A stretch of DNA of 64,000 bases from Acidimicrobiia bacterium (GTDB lineage Bacteria; Actinomycetota; Acidimicrobiia; Acidimicrobiales; VFJN01). Under the pieces are notes generated by a model. The model searched no databases and was not told the DNA's origin. It worked only from the letters and a program-made list of their open reading frames with translations. Shown here piece by piece: positions 8,059 to 16,187 of this stretch. The position numbers were made by a program, and so were the translations under genes. The stretch covers positions 1 to 64,000 of the forward strand of contig SHVB01000010.1 in the NCBI GenBank assembly GCA_009694375.1. The letters are read 5' to 3'. Each line of letters opens with the position of its first letter. Position 1 is the stretch's first letter.

Positions 8059-9032
8059 GCCTGAGTGTCTGCCGCGATCTCGACGATCTGCGCGCCGGGC
8101 TCGAGCGATGGTTGGGGCGTTCGGTGGGGTCGATCGAGCGCCCCACGCCGGGCTGGTCCTGCGAGACGCTCATCGTGGAACACGACCTGGTGATCCGTCT
8201 CCCCCCGCTGTCGGCGGGCATCTTTCCCGCCTATGACCTAGCGCAGCAGGCGGCGGTGCAGAACGCGGTGGGGGCGGCGGGGGTTCCCGTGGCGGGGCCC
8301 GCCCGCTACGAGCCCGACCCGTCGTTCCTCGGCGATCCCTTCGTGGCCATGCCCTGTGTGGCCGGGCCGATCCCCGGCGAGTTCACCCCCGCTGATGGCT
8401 GGCTGCTGAGCTTGCCCAGCGACGACGCTCGGCGCTCGCTGTGGAATGCCTTCCTGACGGCGGTCATGGCGATTCACGGGGCCGACCACCAGGGTCTGGG
8501 TCTGCGGGCCGGGCTCGCCGCCGAGTTGGATTACTGGGACCACTACCTCCTCTGGGCCACCGAGGCCGCCCCACCCCCCGCCCTGGCCGAGGCTCTGCGG
8601 TGGTGTCGGGCCAACCGACCGAAGGTGGAACCGGCCCCGTCGCTCCTCTGGGGCGACGTGCGCCTCGGCAACGTGATCTTCGCTGCCGACACCCACACAC
8701 CGCTCGCCGTGATCGACTGGGACATGGCCAGTGTGGGTCCTGCCGAGATGGACTTCGGCTGGTTTCTGGCGCTGGAGACGTTGCAGACCACCCTCACCGG
8801 TCTCGCCATGCCCGGGTTTGGCAACCACCTAGACGCGGTGGCCTTGCTGGAGCAGGGGATCGCACGGCCCCTGGTGGACCTCGCCTGGTACGAGGTGTTC
8901 GCCCTCGTGCGCGCCAGTGCCATCTCCACCCGGATCGCGCAACTGTTCCAGGCCGCGGGCCAAGCCAGTCCGTTTCGGGTGGGTGAAGACCCAACCCTGG
9001 CGGCTGCTCTCGCCCGTATCGAGCGGGCCTAG
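8055..9032 (+). CDS. aminoglycoside-phosphotransferase-like kinase
   Basis: A 325-residue APH/choline-kinase-fold protein. The catalytic loop is LLWGDVRLGNVIF, with G-D and N in the usual positions but Trp where His is usual; the metal-binding segment is VIDWDMASVGPAEMDFGW. The GTG start at 8055 overlaps the previous stop. This fold phosphorylates hydroxyls of small molecules, and members next to FadE/FadD genes have been proposed to work on lipid substrates. It may act on the ligand of the co-transcribed lipocalin-like protein. It ends 9 bp before the stop of a convergent acyl-CoA ligase gene. Confidence 0.82.
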   Translation: MSLSVCRDLDDLRAGLERWLGRSVGSIERPTPGWSCETLIVEHDLVIRLPPLSAGIFPAYDLAQQAAVQNAVGAAGVPVAGPARYEPDPSFLGDPFVAMPCVAGPIPGEFTPADGWLLSLPSDDARRSLWNAFLTAVMAIHGADHQGLGLRAGLAAELDYWDHYLLWATEAAPPPALAEALRWCRANRPKVEPAPSLLWGDVRLGNVIFAADTHTPLAVIDWDMASVGPAEMDFGWFLALETLQTTLTGLAMPGFGNHLDAVALLEQGIARPLVDLAWYEVFALVRASAISTRIAQLFQAAGQASPFRVGEDPTLAAALARIERA

Positions 9033-9041
9033 CCGGCGGCG

Positions 9042-10688
9042 TTACTCCGGAGGGGTGAGCAGGCCGCCGCGGCCGGCGTCGATGAAGGCTTGGCGCAGGC
9101 GGGCGCGGTGGTGGGGGGTGAACACCTCGTAGGCCGAGGTGGGGGAGGGGCGCCACCAGATGGGGTCCGTGGCGTCCCAGCCCTGGGTCCGCAAGGGTTG
9201 GCGGTCCATTTTGCCGGTGGCGGTGAGGGGAATGGCCTCCACCACCCGCACGAACCGGGGGGCCCATTTCGTGCCGAGGTCGGGTTGGGTGGTGAGGAAG
9301 GTGGACAACGCCGCCGGGTCGATGTCCACCCCGGCTTCTGCTTCGATGGCTGCCATCACCTGATCGCCAGTGTGTGGGTCGGGTACGGCAAACACCACCA
9401 CGGCGCGTACCCCCGGGAACCGTTCGAGGATCGCTTCCACCGGCGCGGTGGCGAAGTTCTCACCGTCCACCCGCAGCCAATCGGCGGTGCGGCCGGCGAA
9501 ATAGAAGATGCCGTCTTCGTCCCGGTAGGCCAGGTCGCCGGACCAGTACCAGCCGTGTCGACTTCGCTCGGCGGTGGCGGCTGGGTTGGCGTAGTAGCCC
9601 TCGAAACTCGCCAGCCCGTCGCGTCCCACGATCTCGCCGGTGGCCTCTGCTGCGTTGAGCAGTTGTCGCTGTGGTCCGAACCGGACCGGCGGACATTCCA
9701 CCCCGGTTTCGGGATTGATGACGACCACGTCTACCCCCTCGGCGGGGCGTCCGAGGGCCTCGGGGGGCATGCCGCGCACGGGTTGGATCACCACGCCGCC
9801 CTCGCTCGAGCTGTAGCCCTCCACCACGTAGCACCCGAAGCGACGGCGGAACTCGCGCCGGTCGCGCGGGGAAGCCTCCGATCCGAGGCAGAAGACAAGT
9901 TGATTGTGGGCGTCCTCATCGGTCTCGGGCACGGCAAGGAGATACGACAAGGCCCGTCCGACGTAGTTGAAATAGGTGCACCCGAATCGTTGGATGTCGG
10001 CCAGGAACGCCGAGGCGGAAAAGCGCCGCTTGAGCACCACCGATGCCCCCGACACCACGGCGGGGAACAGATTGGCCAGCAGGGCGTTGCCGTGGAACAA
10101 CGGCATCGCGCAGTAGAGAACATCGTTGCTAGTAAAGGCCACCGCCGCTTTGGTGGCCGTGCGGGCGGCCCGACCCTGGCTCATTTGCACGGCCTTGGGG
10201 GCGCCGGTCGAGCCGGAGGTGAAGATGAGGAGATAGAGCGCCTCCGGCGCCGGCAACACGGCGGGTACGGTGGCGACGCGGTGGCGGTTGATGCTCTCCG
10301 CCCACGCCGGATCGTCGACAACGACCACCTCGATGCCGAGGTCGAGCCTGTCCAGTAGGGGCGCTTGGGTGGTGTCGGTGAGCACGACGGCGCAGTCGCT
10401 GTGGCGGATGTCACCGGCGAGTTCCTGGCCGCGACGAGTGGGGTTGATGCCCACCACCACGGTGCCGCTGAGGGCGGCCCCGCCGAGCAGGAACACGTAC
10501 TCCGGTACGTTCTCCAGCAGGACCCCGACGTGCCGACCGGCGAGTTCGTGCTCAACGAACCAGGCCGCCCGCGCCGCGCCCTCGGCCACCACTTCGGCCC
10601 AGGTCCAGGTGGCATCTTCGCTCTGCAGGCCCCGGCTGTCGTCGTGGGCTCGGGCCGCTAGCAACGCCCCTATCGACTCGAGCGACAT
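9042..10688 (-). CDS. AMP-forming acyl-CoA ligase (FadD-type)
   Basis: Full-length ANL acyl-CoA ligase of 548 residues. FTSGSTGAPKAVQMSQG is the P-loop, WSGDLAYRDEDG the adenylate site, GRTADWLRVDGENF the hinge, and TATGKMDRQPL carries the catalytic lysine. It is the last gene of a minus-strand operon: double-TetR, short FadE, long FadE, ligase. It starts 6 bp after the long FadE stop. The trailing region continues about 50 residues past the catalytic lysine. It resembles actinobacterial FadD17-like ligases, but the acid cannot be assigned from sequence alone. Confidence 0.93.
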   Translation of the reverse strand: MSLESIGALLAARAHDDSRGLQSEDATWTWAEVVAEGAARAAWFVEHELAGRHVGVLLENVPEYVFLLGGAALSGTVVVGINPTRRGQELAGDIRHSDCAVVLTDTTQAPLLDRLDLGIEVVVVDDPAWAESINRHRVATVPAVLPAPEALYLLIFTSGSTGAPKAVQMSQGRAARTATKAAVAFTSNDVLYCAMPLFHGNALLANLFPAVVSGASVVLKRRFSASAFLADIQRFGCTYFNYVGRALSYLLAVPETDEDAHNQLVFCLGSEASPRDRREFRRRFGCYVVEGYSSSEGGVVIQPVRGMPPEALGRPAEGVDVVVINPETGVECPPVRFGPQRQLLNAAEATGEIVGRDGLASFEGYYANPAATAERSRHGWYWSGDLAYRDEDGIFYFAGRTADWLRVDGENFATAPVEAILERFPGVRAVVVFAVPDPHTGDQVMAAIEAEAGVDIDPAALSTFLTTQPDLGTKWAPRFVRVVEAIPLTATGKMDRQPLRTQGWDATDPIWWRPSPTSAYEVFTPHHRARLRQAFIDAGRGGLLTPPE

Positions 10689-10694
10689 CGTCGC

Positions 10695-11903
10695 CTACTT
10701 CCGGGGGAGGCCGAGGATGCGCTCGGCGATGATGTTGCGCTGAATCTCCGATGCGCCGGCCGAAATGGTGTTGGCAAAGGAATGGAAGTACTGCTCCATC
10801 CAGGTGCCCTGGGGTTCATCCACGGCGTGGTGCCCATCGTTGGCCACGCCCCCGGCGGCGAGGGCATCGGCACCCTGGATTTCGGCGGCGACCAGGGAGA
10901 CCCGCTGGCGGGCCTCGCTGGCGTAGAGCTTCATGAGGGCCTGCTCGGGGGCGCCAGCCCCGCGGGCAAACTTGGCGAAGCCGCGGTAGCCCAGGCAACG
11001 AGCCGCTTGGGTGTCGATGGCTACCTGCACGATCTGGTCCACCGCCAGGGTGCGTTCGATGGGGGTGAGTCGATCCAACAGGGCCGGTGCTTCCACCAGG
11101 AGGGTGGCCAGTGACTCCTCCAGGCCCATCACCGCATTCACCCACACCATGGCCCGTTCATGAGCCAGGGAACCGTTGGCCATGGCCCAGCCGTTGTTGA
11201 GCTCGCCCACCAGGTGGTGAGCGGGCACGGTCACATCGGTGAGGAACACCTCGTTCAGATCGGGCTGGTCGGGGTGGATGATCTCGGGGAGGGGCCGGAC
11301 GGTGACCCCGGGCGTATCCATGGGCACGATGATGATCGAGATGCCCTGGTGCTTCGGGGCGTGGGGATCGGTGCGGCAGAACAGAAAGCAGAAGTCGGCG
11401 TAGTTGGCGCCCGAGGTCCACACCTTCTGCCCGTTGATCACCCACTGGTCCCCCTCGAGCACCGCACGGGTGGTGAGCGCGGCTAGGTCGCTCCCGGCGT
11501 TGGGTTCACTCATGCCCAAACAGGCGGTGGCTTCGCCCCGCAGGATCGGCATGGCGTAGTGGCGAATCTGCGCGTCGGTTCCGTAGTCGATGATGGAGGG
11601 AGCCACGATGCCGAGGCCCTGCACGTTGGTGGTGCGTGGCACGCGCGCTTTGGCGAGTTCTTCGATGTACACGAGCGACTCGATCGGCCCGGCGTTGCGC
11701 CCGCCGCGCTCGGGGGGCCAGCCCGGCACCAGCCAGCCCGCATCGAACATGGTGCGGGTCCAGCGGCGGGCCCACGGCGGGGCATGGCCGGTGGATACCG
11801 ACGGCTCGGCGGCCATCTCGGCGGCGCTGGGCCGGTTGATGGCCAGCCACGCCAACAGTTCAGCCCGGAATGCCTCTACGTCATCGTCGAAGCGCAACTT
11901 CAT
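10695..11903 (-). CDS. acyl-CoA dehydrogenase, long subunit
   Basis: A 402-residue acyl-CoA dehydrogenase. It has LGMSEPNAGSDLAAL and QKVWTSGANYADF in the middle domain and the C-terminal signature ISAGASEIQRNIIAERILG. The start at 11903 (MKLRFDDDVEAF) overlaps the stop of the upstream short dehydrogenase by 3 bases (ATGA), which is the usual coupling of obligate partners. With the product of 11900-13015 it is expected to form an alpha2-beta2 FadE complex, as known for steroid side-chain dehydrogenases of mycobacteria. Electrons would go to ETF, whose genes begin at 62668. Confidence 0.93.
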   Translation of the reverse strand: MKLRFDDDVEAFRAELLAWLAINRPSAAEMAAEPSVSTGHAPPWARRWTRTMFDAGWLVPGWPPERGGRNAGPIESLVYIEELAKARVPRTTNVQGLGIVAPSIIDYGTDAQIRHYAMPILRGEATACLGMSEPNAGSDLAALTTRAVLEGDQWVINGQKVWTSGANYADFCFLFCRTDPHAPKHQGISIIIVPMDTPGVTVRPLPEIIHPDQPDLNEVFLTDVTVPAHHLVGELNNGWAMANGSLAHERAMVWVNAVMGLEESLATLLVEAPALLDRLTPIERTLAVDQIVQVAIDTQAARCLGYRGFAKFARGAGAPEQALMKLYASEARQRVSLVAAEIQGADALAAGGVANDGHHAVDEPQGTWMEQYFHSFANTISAGASEIQRNIIAERILGLPRK

Positions 11904-13015
11904 GCGGGTGCCGCCAAGCCGAGGAGCTCCGCCAGGTGGGCGCGGTGATAGGCGGCGGTTCCGAGGAGGGCGTCGCCGGCTTTGGCCCGCTTGAGCAGGA
12001 AGTGCAGGTCGTGCTCCCAGGTGAAGCCGATACCTCCGTGCAACTGGAGCGCGTCGCGCACTACCAGCCGTTGACACTCCCCGGCGGCGGCTTTGGCCAT
12101 GGCCACTGCGACGGCTCGACGGTCGTCGTCCTCGGCGATGGTGAGGGCGGCGAACCAGGCCAGCGAGGCGGCTCGCTCCACGGCCAGGTAGAGGTCGGCC
12201 AGGCGGTGTTTCAGGGCTTGGAACGATCCGATGGGCCGACCGAACTGTTCCCGTTGCTTGGCGTAGTCAAGGGTGATCTCGAAGAGGCGGCGACAGGAGG
12301 CAACGGTGGAGCAGGCCAGGGCGGTGACCGATGTTTGCAGGGCTCGCTCGATGGCTAACGCCGCCGCCGGGTCGCCGGGCTCGAGCAGGACGTCCTCGCC
12401 CCCCACCGTCAGGTCGTTGAGCAGCACCGTGGCGATAGGCAAGGTGGGGTCCATGACCTCGATGGGGGTGGCCACCACGGCGGCGGCGGGCACCACAAAG
12501 GCCCCGACTCCGTCGTTTCCTTGCGCCACCACGGCCAGCCAATCGGCGGTGGTGCCGTCGAGCACGTGCGATTTCACGCCGTTGAGCACCCAGTCGCGGC
12601 CATCGCGTCGGGCCGTGGTGCGCATGCGGGGGCGGTGCCACACCCCATCTTCGGCCAACGCCAGCGTGCCGGTGCCGGTGCCGGCGGCGATCTCGTGGAG
12701 GAGTCGGGTAGATCCCGCCTCCCGCAGGAGCGGGACGAACTGGGTGAGCGTGGCGAGCAACGGTGTGGGGGCCACCGCCCGGCCGAGTTCCTCCACCACG
12801 ATGGCCAGTTCCACCATGCCTAAGCCCATCCCGCCGTGTTCCTCCGGGATGGTCAGGCCAGGCCAGTCGAGCTGCACCAATTGGCCCCACAGGGCGGTGC
12901 CGTCCCCGGTGCCCTCGTACACCGCCCGTACCACCGTCGCCGGGCACGCCGCTTCCAGCACGGCCCGGGCATTGGCTCGCAGTTCGAGTTGGTCGGTGGT
13001 GAATTCGAAGTCCAT
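11900..13015 (-). CDS. acyl-CoA dehydrogenase, short subunit
   Basis: A 371-residue dehydrogenase-fold subunit starting MDFEFTTDQLELRANARAV. It carries LQLHGGIGFTWEHDLHFLL near the C-terminus but not the G-x-x-x-E-I-Q-R-N-I-I segment present in its partner. This complementary loss is what is seen in heteromeric actinobacterial FadE pairs. It begins 10 bp after the stop of the double-TetR regulator and overlaps the start of the longer FadE, so the regulator, both dehydrogenase subunits and the ligase are one transcript. Confidence 0.92.
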   Translation of the reverse strand: MDFEFTTDQLELRANARAVLEAACPATVVRAVYEGTGDGTALWGQLVQLDWPGLTIPEEHGGMGLGMVELAIVVEELGRAVAPTPLLATLTQFVPLLREAGSTRLLHEIAAGTGTGTLALAEDGVWHRPRMRTTARRDGRDWVLNGVKSHVLDGTTADWLAVVAQGNDGVGAFVVPAAAVVATPIEVMDPTLPIATVLLNDLTVGGEDVLLEPGDPAAALAIERALQTSVTALACSTVASCRRLFEITLDYAKQREQFGRPIGSFQALKHRLADLYLAVERAASLAWFAALTIAEDDDRRAVAVAMAKAAAGECQRLVVRDALQLHGGIGFTWEHDLHFLLKRAKAGDALLGTAAYHRAHLAELLGLAAPA

Positions 13016-13025
13016 AGGGGTTTGC

Positions 13026-14339
13026 TTACTCGGGTTGGACTAACAAGCCGCGACGGATAGCGGTGATCATCGCCTCGATAGCCGGTGCGGGGGTGGTGAA
13101 GTGCAGCGTGTACACGCTGTAGGGCACTCGTTCGATCAGGGCCAGCAACATCACCGCATCCACGGCGGGATCACCGAAGGGGCGTTGCGACAGGAGGCGC
13201 ACGAGGCGGGTGTACACGGAGGTGGCTACCTCCCGCGAGAAGACGGCCAAGCGCTCGTTGGTCTGCATTTCTTGCCAGGTGCTGATGATCCCGCCGTCGC
13301 GCTCGTAGATGGCGAACCACTCCACTAGCCATCCCCGGAGGTCCTCTATGTTCCCCTGCGGGTCGAGGTGCAGCCGGTCGAGGTGATCGATCATGTGACC
13401 GGAGGTGGCTTCGGCGAGAACCTGGAAGAAGTCGTCCTTGTTGGTGAAGTAGCGGTAGAAGGTGCCGTGGCTCACGCCCGCGGCCGCCACCACATCGTCG
13501 ACGCGGGCATCGTGGTAGCCCCGGGCGGGAAGCACCTGCGTCCCGGCCTCCAGCAGGCGTTGGCGGGTGCGGGCGCCCCGGCGCGCCAAGGGGCGCTCCA
13601 CCGGCGGGGTGGCGGGGGACGTTGCGGGGGCCGAGGTGGTTCGGCCCGGCCGCCTGGGTGGGGCGGGCAGCAGGTTCACCCCGGCGATGGGCCCGGCGAA
13701 GATTCGGTGCAGCAAGGTGGCCACCCCGGCCACGAGGGGTTGGCGGCTCATGCCGCTGGGGGTCTGCTCGGCGAAAAAACTGCAGCGGATGAGCACGGCG
13801 ACCAAGCCGGTCACGAGGGTGCCTTGGCGAGGATCAGCGGGCGCTCCGAAGGCCCGCAACAGCGCCAGGCCGGTTTGATCACTCACGGCGCTCGAGCGCT
13901 GGGCTTGGGGGGCATGCCCTCGGCTGGCGGCCTGGAACGAGGCGAAGACCGGGGCCCACGCTTCGTGCAGGTCCATGAACTCGCCGATCCATTCGGTGAG
14001 GCGGGCCAGTCCGGCGGCGTCGGGTGTGATCCTCGGGAGAGCGGTAGCGAGGTGCACGATCTCCTGGCCGAGTTGGCCGGCGAGGGCCCAGAACACGTCG
14101 TCCTTGCTGGAAAAATACTGGTAGAAGGCGGGGCGGGAGCAACCGGCCCGCGCCGTGATGAGTTCAACCCGAGCCCCGCTGAAACCCAACTCTCCGAATA
14201 CCTCGATGGCGGCGGCGAAGATGCGGCGTTGGGTGTCGCTCCCGCGCTCGCCGACCACGGGGTTGCTTCCGAACGGTGGCCGCCGCCGGACTTCCTCGGC
14301 TAGGGGCGGAACGCTGCTCAGATCTCTTGGCGGGGCCAT
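13026..14339 (-). CDS. tandem double-TetR transcriptional regulator
   Basis: One 437-residue protein containing two complete TetR modules. The first helix-turn-helix is at about residues 34-85 (AGCSRPAFYQYFSSKDD) with its ligand domain to about 215. A Pro/Ala-rich linker at about 222-251 follows. The second helix-turn-helix is at about 252-308 (AGVSHGTFYRYFTNKDD) with a second ligand domain to the end. Normal TetR regulators are about 200 residues and dimerise. The ATG at 14339 is used; the reading frame continues upstream to 15125 only because it shadows the divergent amidohydrolase gene. It heads an operon with two FadE genes and a ligase, and an asymmetric operator-like site (14445) lies in its promoter region, suggesting autoregulation. 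Confidence 0.9.
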   Translation of the reverse strand: MAPPRDLSSVPPLAEEVRRRPPFGSNPVVGERGSDTQRRIFAAAIEVFGELGFSGARVELITARAGCSRPAFYQYFSSKDDVFWALAGQLGQEIVHLATALPRITPDAAGLARLTEWIGEFMDLHEAWAPVFASFQAASRGHAPQAQRSSAVSDQTGLALLRAFGAPADPRQGTLVTGLVAVLIRCSFFAEQTPSGMSRQPLVAGVATLLHRIFAGPIAGVNLLPAPPRRPGRTTSAPATSPATPPVERPLARRGARTRQRLLEAGTQVLPARGYHDARVDDVVAAAGVSHGTFYRYFTNKDDFFQVLAEATSGHMIDHLDRLHLDPQGNIEDLRGWLVEWFAIYERDGGIISTWQEMQTNERLAVFSREVATSVYTRLVRLLSQRPFGDPAVDAVMLLALIERVPYSVYTLHFTTPAPAIEAMITAIRRGLLVQPE

Positions 14340-14486
14340 GGTTGGTGGTCGTGATTCGGCGTTGTTCGCAGCGCGGGGATGGGTTTCGCCGGCACGTCCC
14401 CTCCCGTCTGTAGTGCGTGTTGCGGGGCCGATAGGAAAGGCTAATCTAACAGCGCTGTCATATTGGAATCTCCGAGGGGAAGCCGC
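14340..14486. promoter_or_regulatory. divergent regulator/amidohydrolase promoter region
   Basis: This 147-bp gap separates the starts of the double-TetR operon (leftward) and the amidohydrolase operon (rightward). It is one of the longest gaps in the island. It contains the operator-like site at 14445-14460, nearer the amidohydrolase start, followed by a CGAGGGGA ribosome site at 14473-14480. I cannot place confident -35 or -10 boxes for either direction. Confidence 0.6.
14445..14460 (-). promoter_or_regulatory. operator-like site 2, TGAC-N6-GTTAG
   Basis: Read on the minus strand the site is TGACAGCGCTGTTAGA. Its centre, ACAGCGCTGT at 14449-14458, is a perfect 10-bp palindrome, and the flanks differ between arms (TGACA against TAACA). 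It is 26 bp upstream of the amidohydrolase ATG and about 105 bp upstream of the double-TetR start. It is the most palindromic of the four related sites and the one in the regulator's own promoter region, as expected for an autoregulated TetR-type repressor. Confidence 0.7.
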
Positions 14487-15770
14487 ATGCACGTTGATGA
14501 TCTGATTCTGGTGAGCGTCGATGACCACGTGGTGGAACCGCCGGATCTCTTCGAGGGGCGCTTGTCCAAGGCGGCGGCTGCCCGGGCTCCGTTCATCAAG
14601 GTCATGGACAACGGCCGCGAGGTGTGGATGTTTGAGGGTGCCGCGCTCCCGAACGTGGGGCTCAACGCCGTGGCGGGTCGGGTGCCGGAGGAGTACGGCG
14701 TGGATCCGCTGGCTTTTTCGGAGATGCGCAAGGGGTGCTGGGACATCCACGCGCGCATTGACGACATGAACGCCAACGGGCTGCTGGGGTCGCTCAACTT
14801 CCCGAGCCTTACCGGTTTCACCGGGCAGTTGTTTTACACCTGCCCCGACCGGGAGATCGGCCTGGAACTCCTTCAGGCCTACAACGACTGGCACGTAGAG
14901 GAGTGGTGCGGCACGTATCCCGGTCGCATGATCCCGTTGTCGATCCCACCGATCTGGGACGCCGAGATCATGGCGGCCGAGGTGCGGCGGATGGCCGAGA
15001 AGGGCTGCCACGCCGTCACGTTCTCCGAGAACCCGGAGAAGCTCGGCCGCCCTAGTTGGCACAGCGATTTCTGGGATCCGTTCCTCCGGGCGTGTGAGGA
15101 AGTCAATACGGTGATCTGTCTGCATATCGGGTCGTCATCGGAAATGGTGATCACGTCGATGGATGCGCCCATCGACACCATGATCACGCTGCAGCCGATG
15201 AACATCGTGAAGTGCGCCGCCGACCTTGTCTGGTCGCCGGTGTTCCGCAAGTTCCCCCGGCTCAAGGTGGCGCTGAGCGAGGGCGGTATCGGGTGGGTGC
15301 CGTATTTCCTCGAGCGGATTGATTACGTGTACCAGCACCATCACGCATGGACGAACCAGGACTTCGGCGACAAGCTTCCGAGCCAGGTGTTCAACGAAAA
15401 CGTCCTCACCTGTTTCATCGACGACGCCGTGGGCATCGAGGTGCGGAATCACCTGAACCCGAACCAGATTCACTGGGAGTGCGACTACCCCCACTCCGAC
15501 TCCACCTGGCCCAACTCACCCGAGATGGCCATGAAGTTCCTCGGGGCTCTGCCCGACGAGGACATCAACCGCATCACGCACCTCAACGCCATGGCCAACT
15601 TCACCTTTGACCCCTTCGCTCACCGACCCCGTGAGGAATGCACCGTGGGGGCGTTGCGGGCGCAGGCCATCGATGTGGATACCACCGCCATTAGTCACGG
15701 CACGGGCAAGTTCCAGGACGAGGGCATCGTCACGGCGATCACCCTCGCTGAACGCTTGGGCGGGAGGTAG
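14487..15770 (+). CDS. amidohydrolase family 2 (ACMSD-like) protein
   Basis: A 427-residue TIM-barrel amidohydrolase. The start MHVDDLILVSVDDHVVEPPD is supported by CGAGGGGA six bases upstream of the ATG. The D-D-H N-terminal motif, ICLHIGSSSE and ECDYPHSDSTWPN mirror the protein at 4798-5991, so the two are paralogs with about the same architecture. It is the first gene of a seven-gene plus-strand operon (amidohydrolase, DUF35, thiolase, ligase, TesB, DUF2889, PaaI). The DUF35 gene starts at the base right after its stop. The reaction is unknown; a decarboxylase or hydrolase acting on a CoA-pathway intermediate is the best guess. Confidence 0.88.
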   Translation: MHVDDLILVSVDDHVVEPPDLFEGRLSKAAAARAPFIKVMDNGREVWMFEGAALPNVGLNAVAGRVPEEYGVDPLAFSEMRKGCWDIHARIDDMNANGLLGSLNFPSLTGFTGQLFYTCPDREIGLELLQAYNDWHVEEWCGTYPGRMIPLSIPPIWDAEIMAAEVRRMAEKGCHAVTFSENPEKLGRPSWHSDFWDPFLRACEEVNTVICLHIGSSSEMVITSMDAPIDTMITLQPMNIVKCAADLVWSPVFRKFPRLKVALSEGGIGWVPYFLERIDYVYQHHHAWTNQDFGDKLPSQVFNENVLTCFIDDAVGIEVRNHLNPNQIHWECDYPHSDSTWPNSPEMAMKFLGALPDEDINRITHLNAMANFTFDPFAHRPREECTVGALRAQAIDVDTTAISHGTGKFQDEGIVTAITLAERLGGR

Positions 15771-16187
15771 TTGGCGGATCTCCCGTTTCGGGTCCTGCCG
15801 CGGCTCGATGACGAGAATCGTTTCTTCTGGACGGCTGGGGAACGCGGCGAACTTCGCTTTCTGCGTTGTCAGGCCTGCGGTTACTACCTGCACCCACCGC
15901 TGCCGCGTTGCCCGGAATGTGGGAGCCGGGAGGTGGCCCCCGAGGCGGTGAGCGGGCTCGGCGAGGTCTACTCGGTGACGGTGAATCATCACTCCTGGGA
16001 TGGCGGCCGCGAGCCCTACGCCATCGCCATCGTCGGCTTTCCGGAGCAGGCCGACCTGCGGATGACCAGCAACGTGATCGGTTGCCCGCCCGAGCAGGTC
16101 TGCATCGGCATGGCGGTGCAGGTCACCTTCGAGGCGCACGATGATGTGTGGTTTCCGCTCTTTACCCCCGTGGCGGCGAGCGGTTGA
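15771..16187 (+). CDS. DUF35 zinc-ribbon/OB-fold acyl-CoA-binding protein
   Basis: A 138-residue DUF35 protein. Cysteines C33, C36, C47 and C50 form the rubredoxin-like zinc ribbon (CQAC, CPEC) followed by an OB-fold ending near DDVWFPLF. Translation starts at a TTG directly after the upstream stop, with GGGAGG at 15762-15767 as ribosome site. DUF35 proteins act as partners of thiolase-fold enzymes: in mycobacterial cholesterol degradation ChsH2 pairs with the aldolase Ltp2. The next gene encodes such a thiolase and overlaps by 4 bp, so the two probably form a complex. Confidence 0.9.
   Translation: MADLPFRVLPRLDDENRFFWTAGERGELRFLRCQACGYYLHPPLPRCPECGSREVAPEAVSGLGEVYSVTVNHHSWDGGREPYAIAIVGFPEQADLRMTSNVIGCPPEQVCIGMAVQVTFEAHDDVWFPLFTPVAASG

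Noticed and set aside
14340-15125. Upstream extension of the double-TetR frame to 699 residues
   Set aside because: The extension is antisense to the amidohydrolase gene, which has clear motifs and a ribosome site; its residues show no domain pattern.
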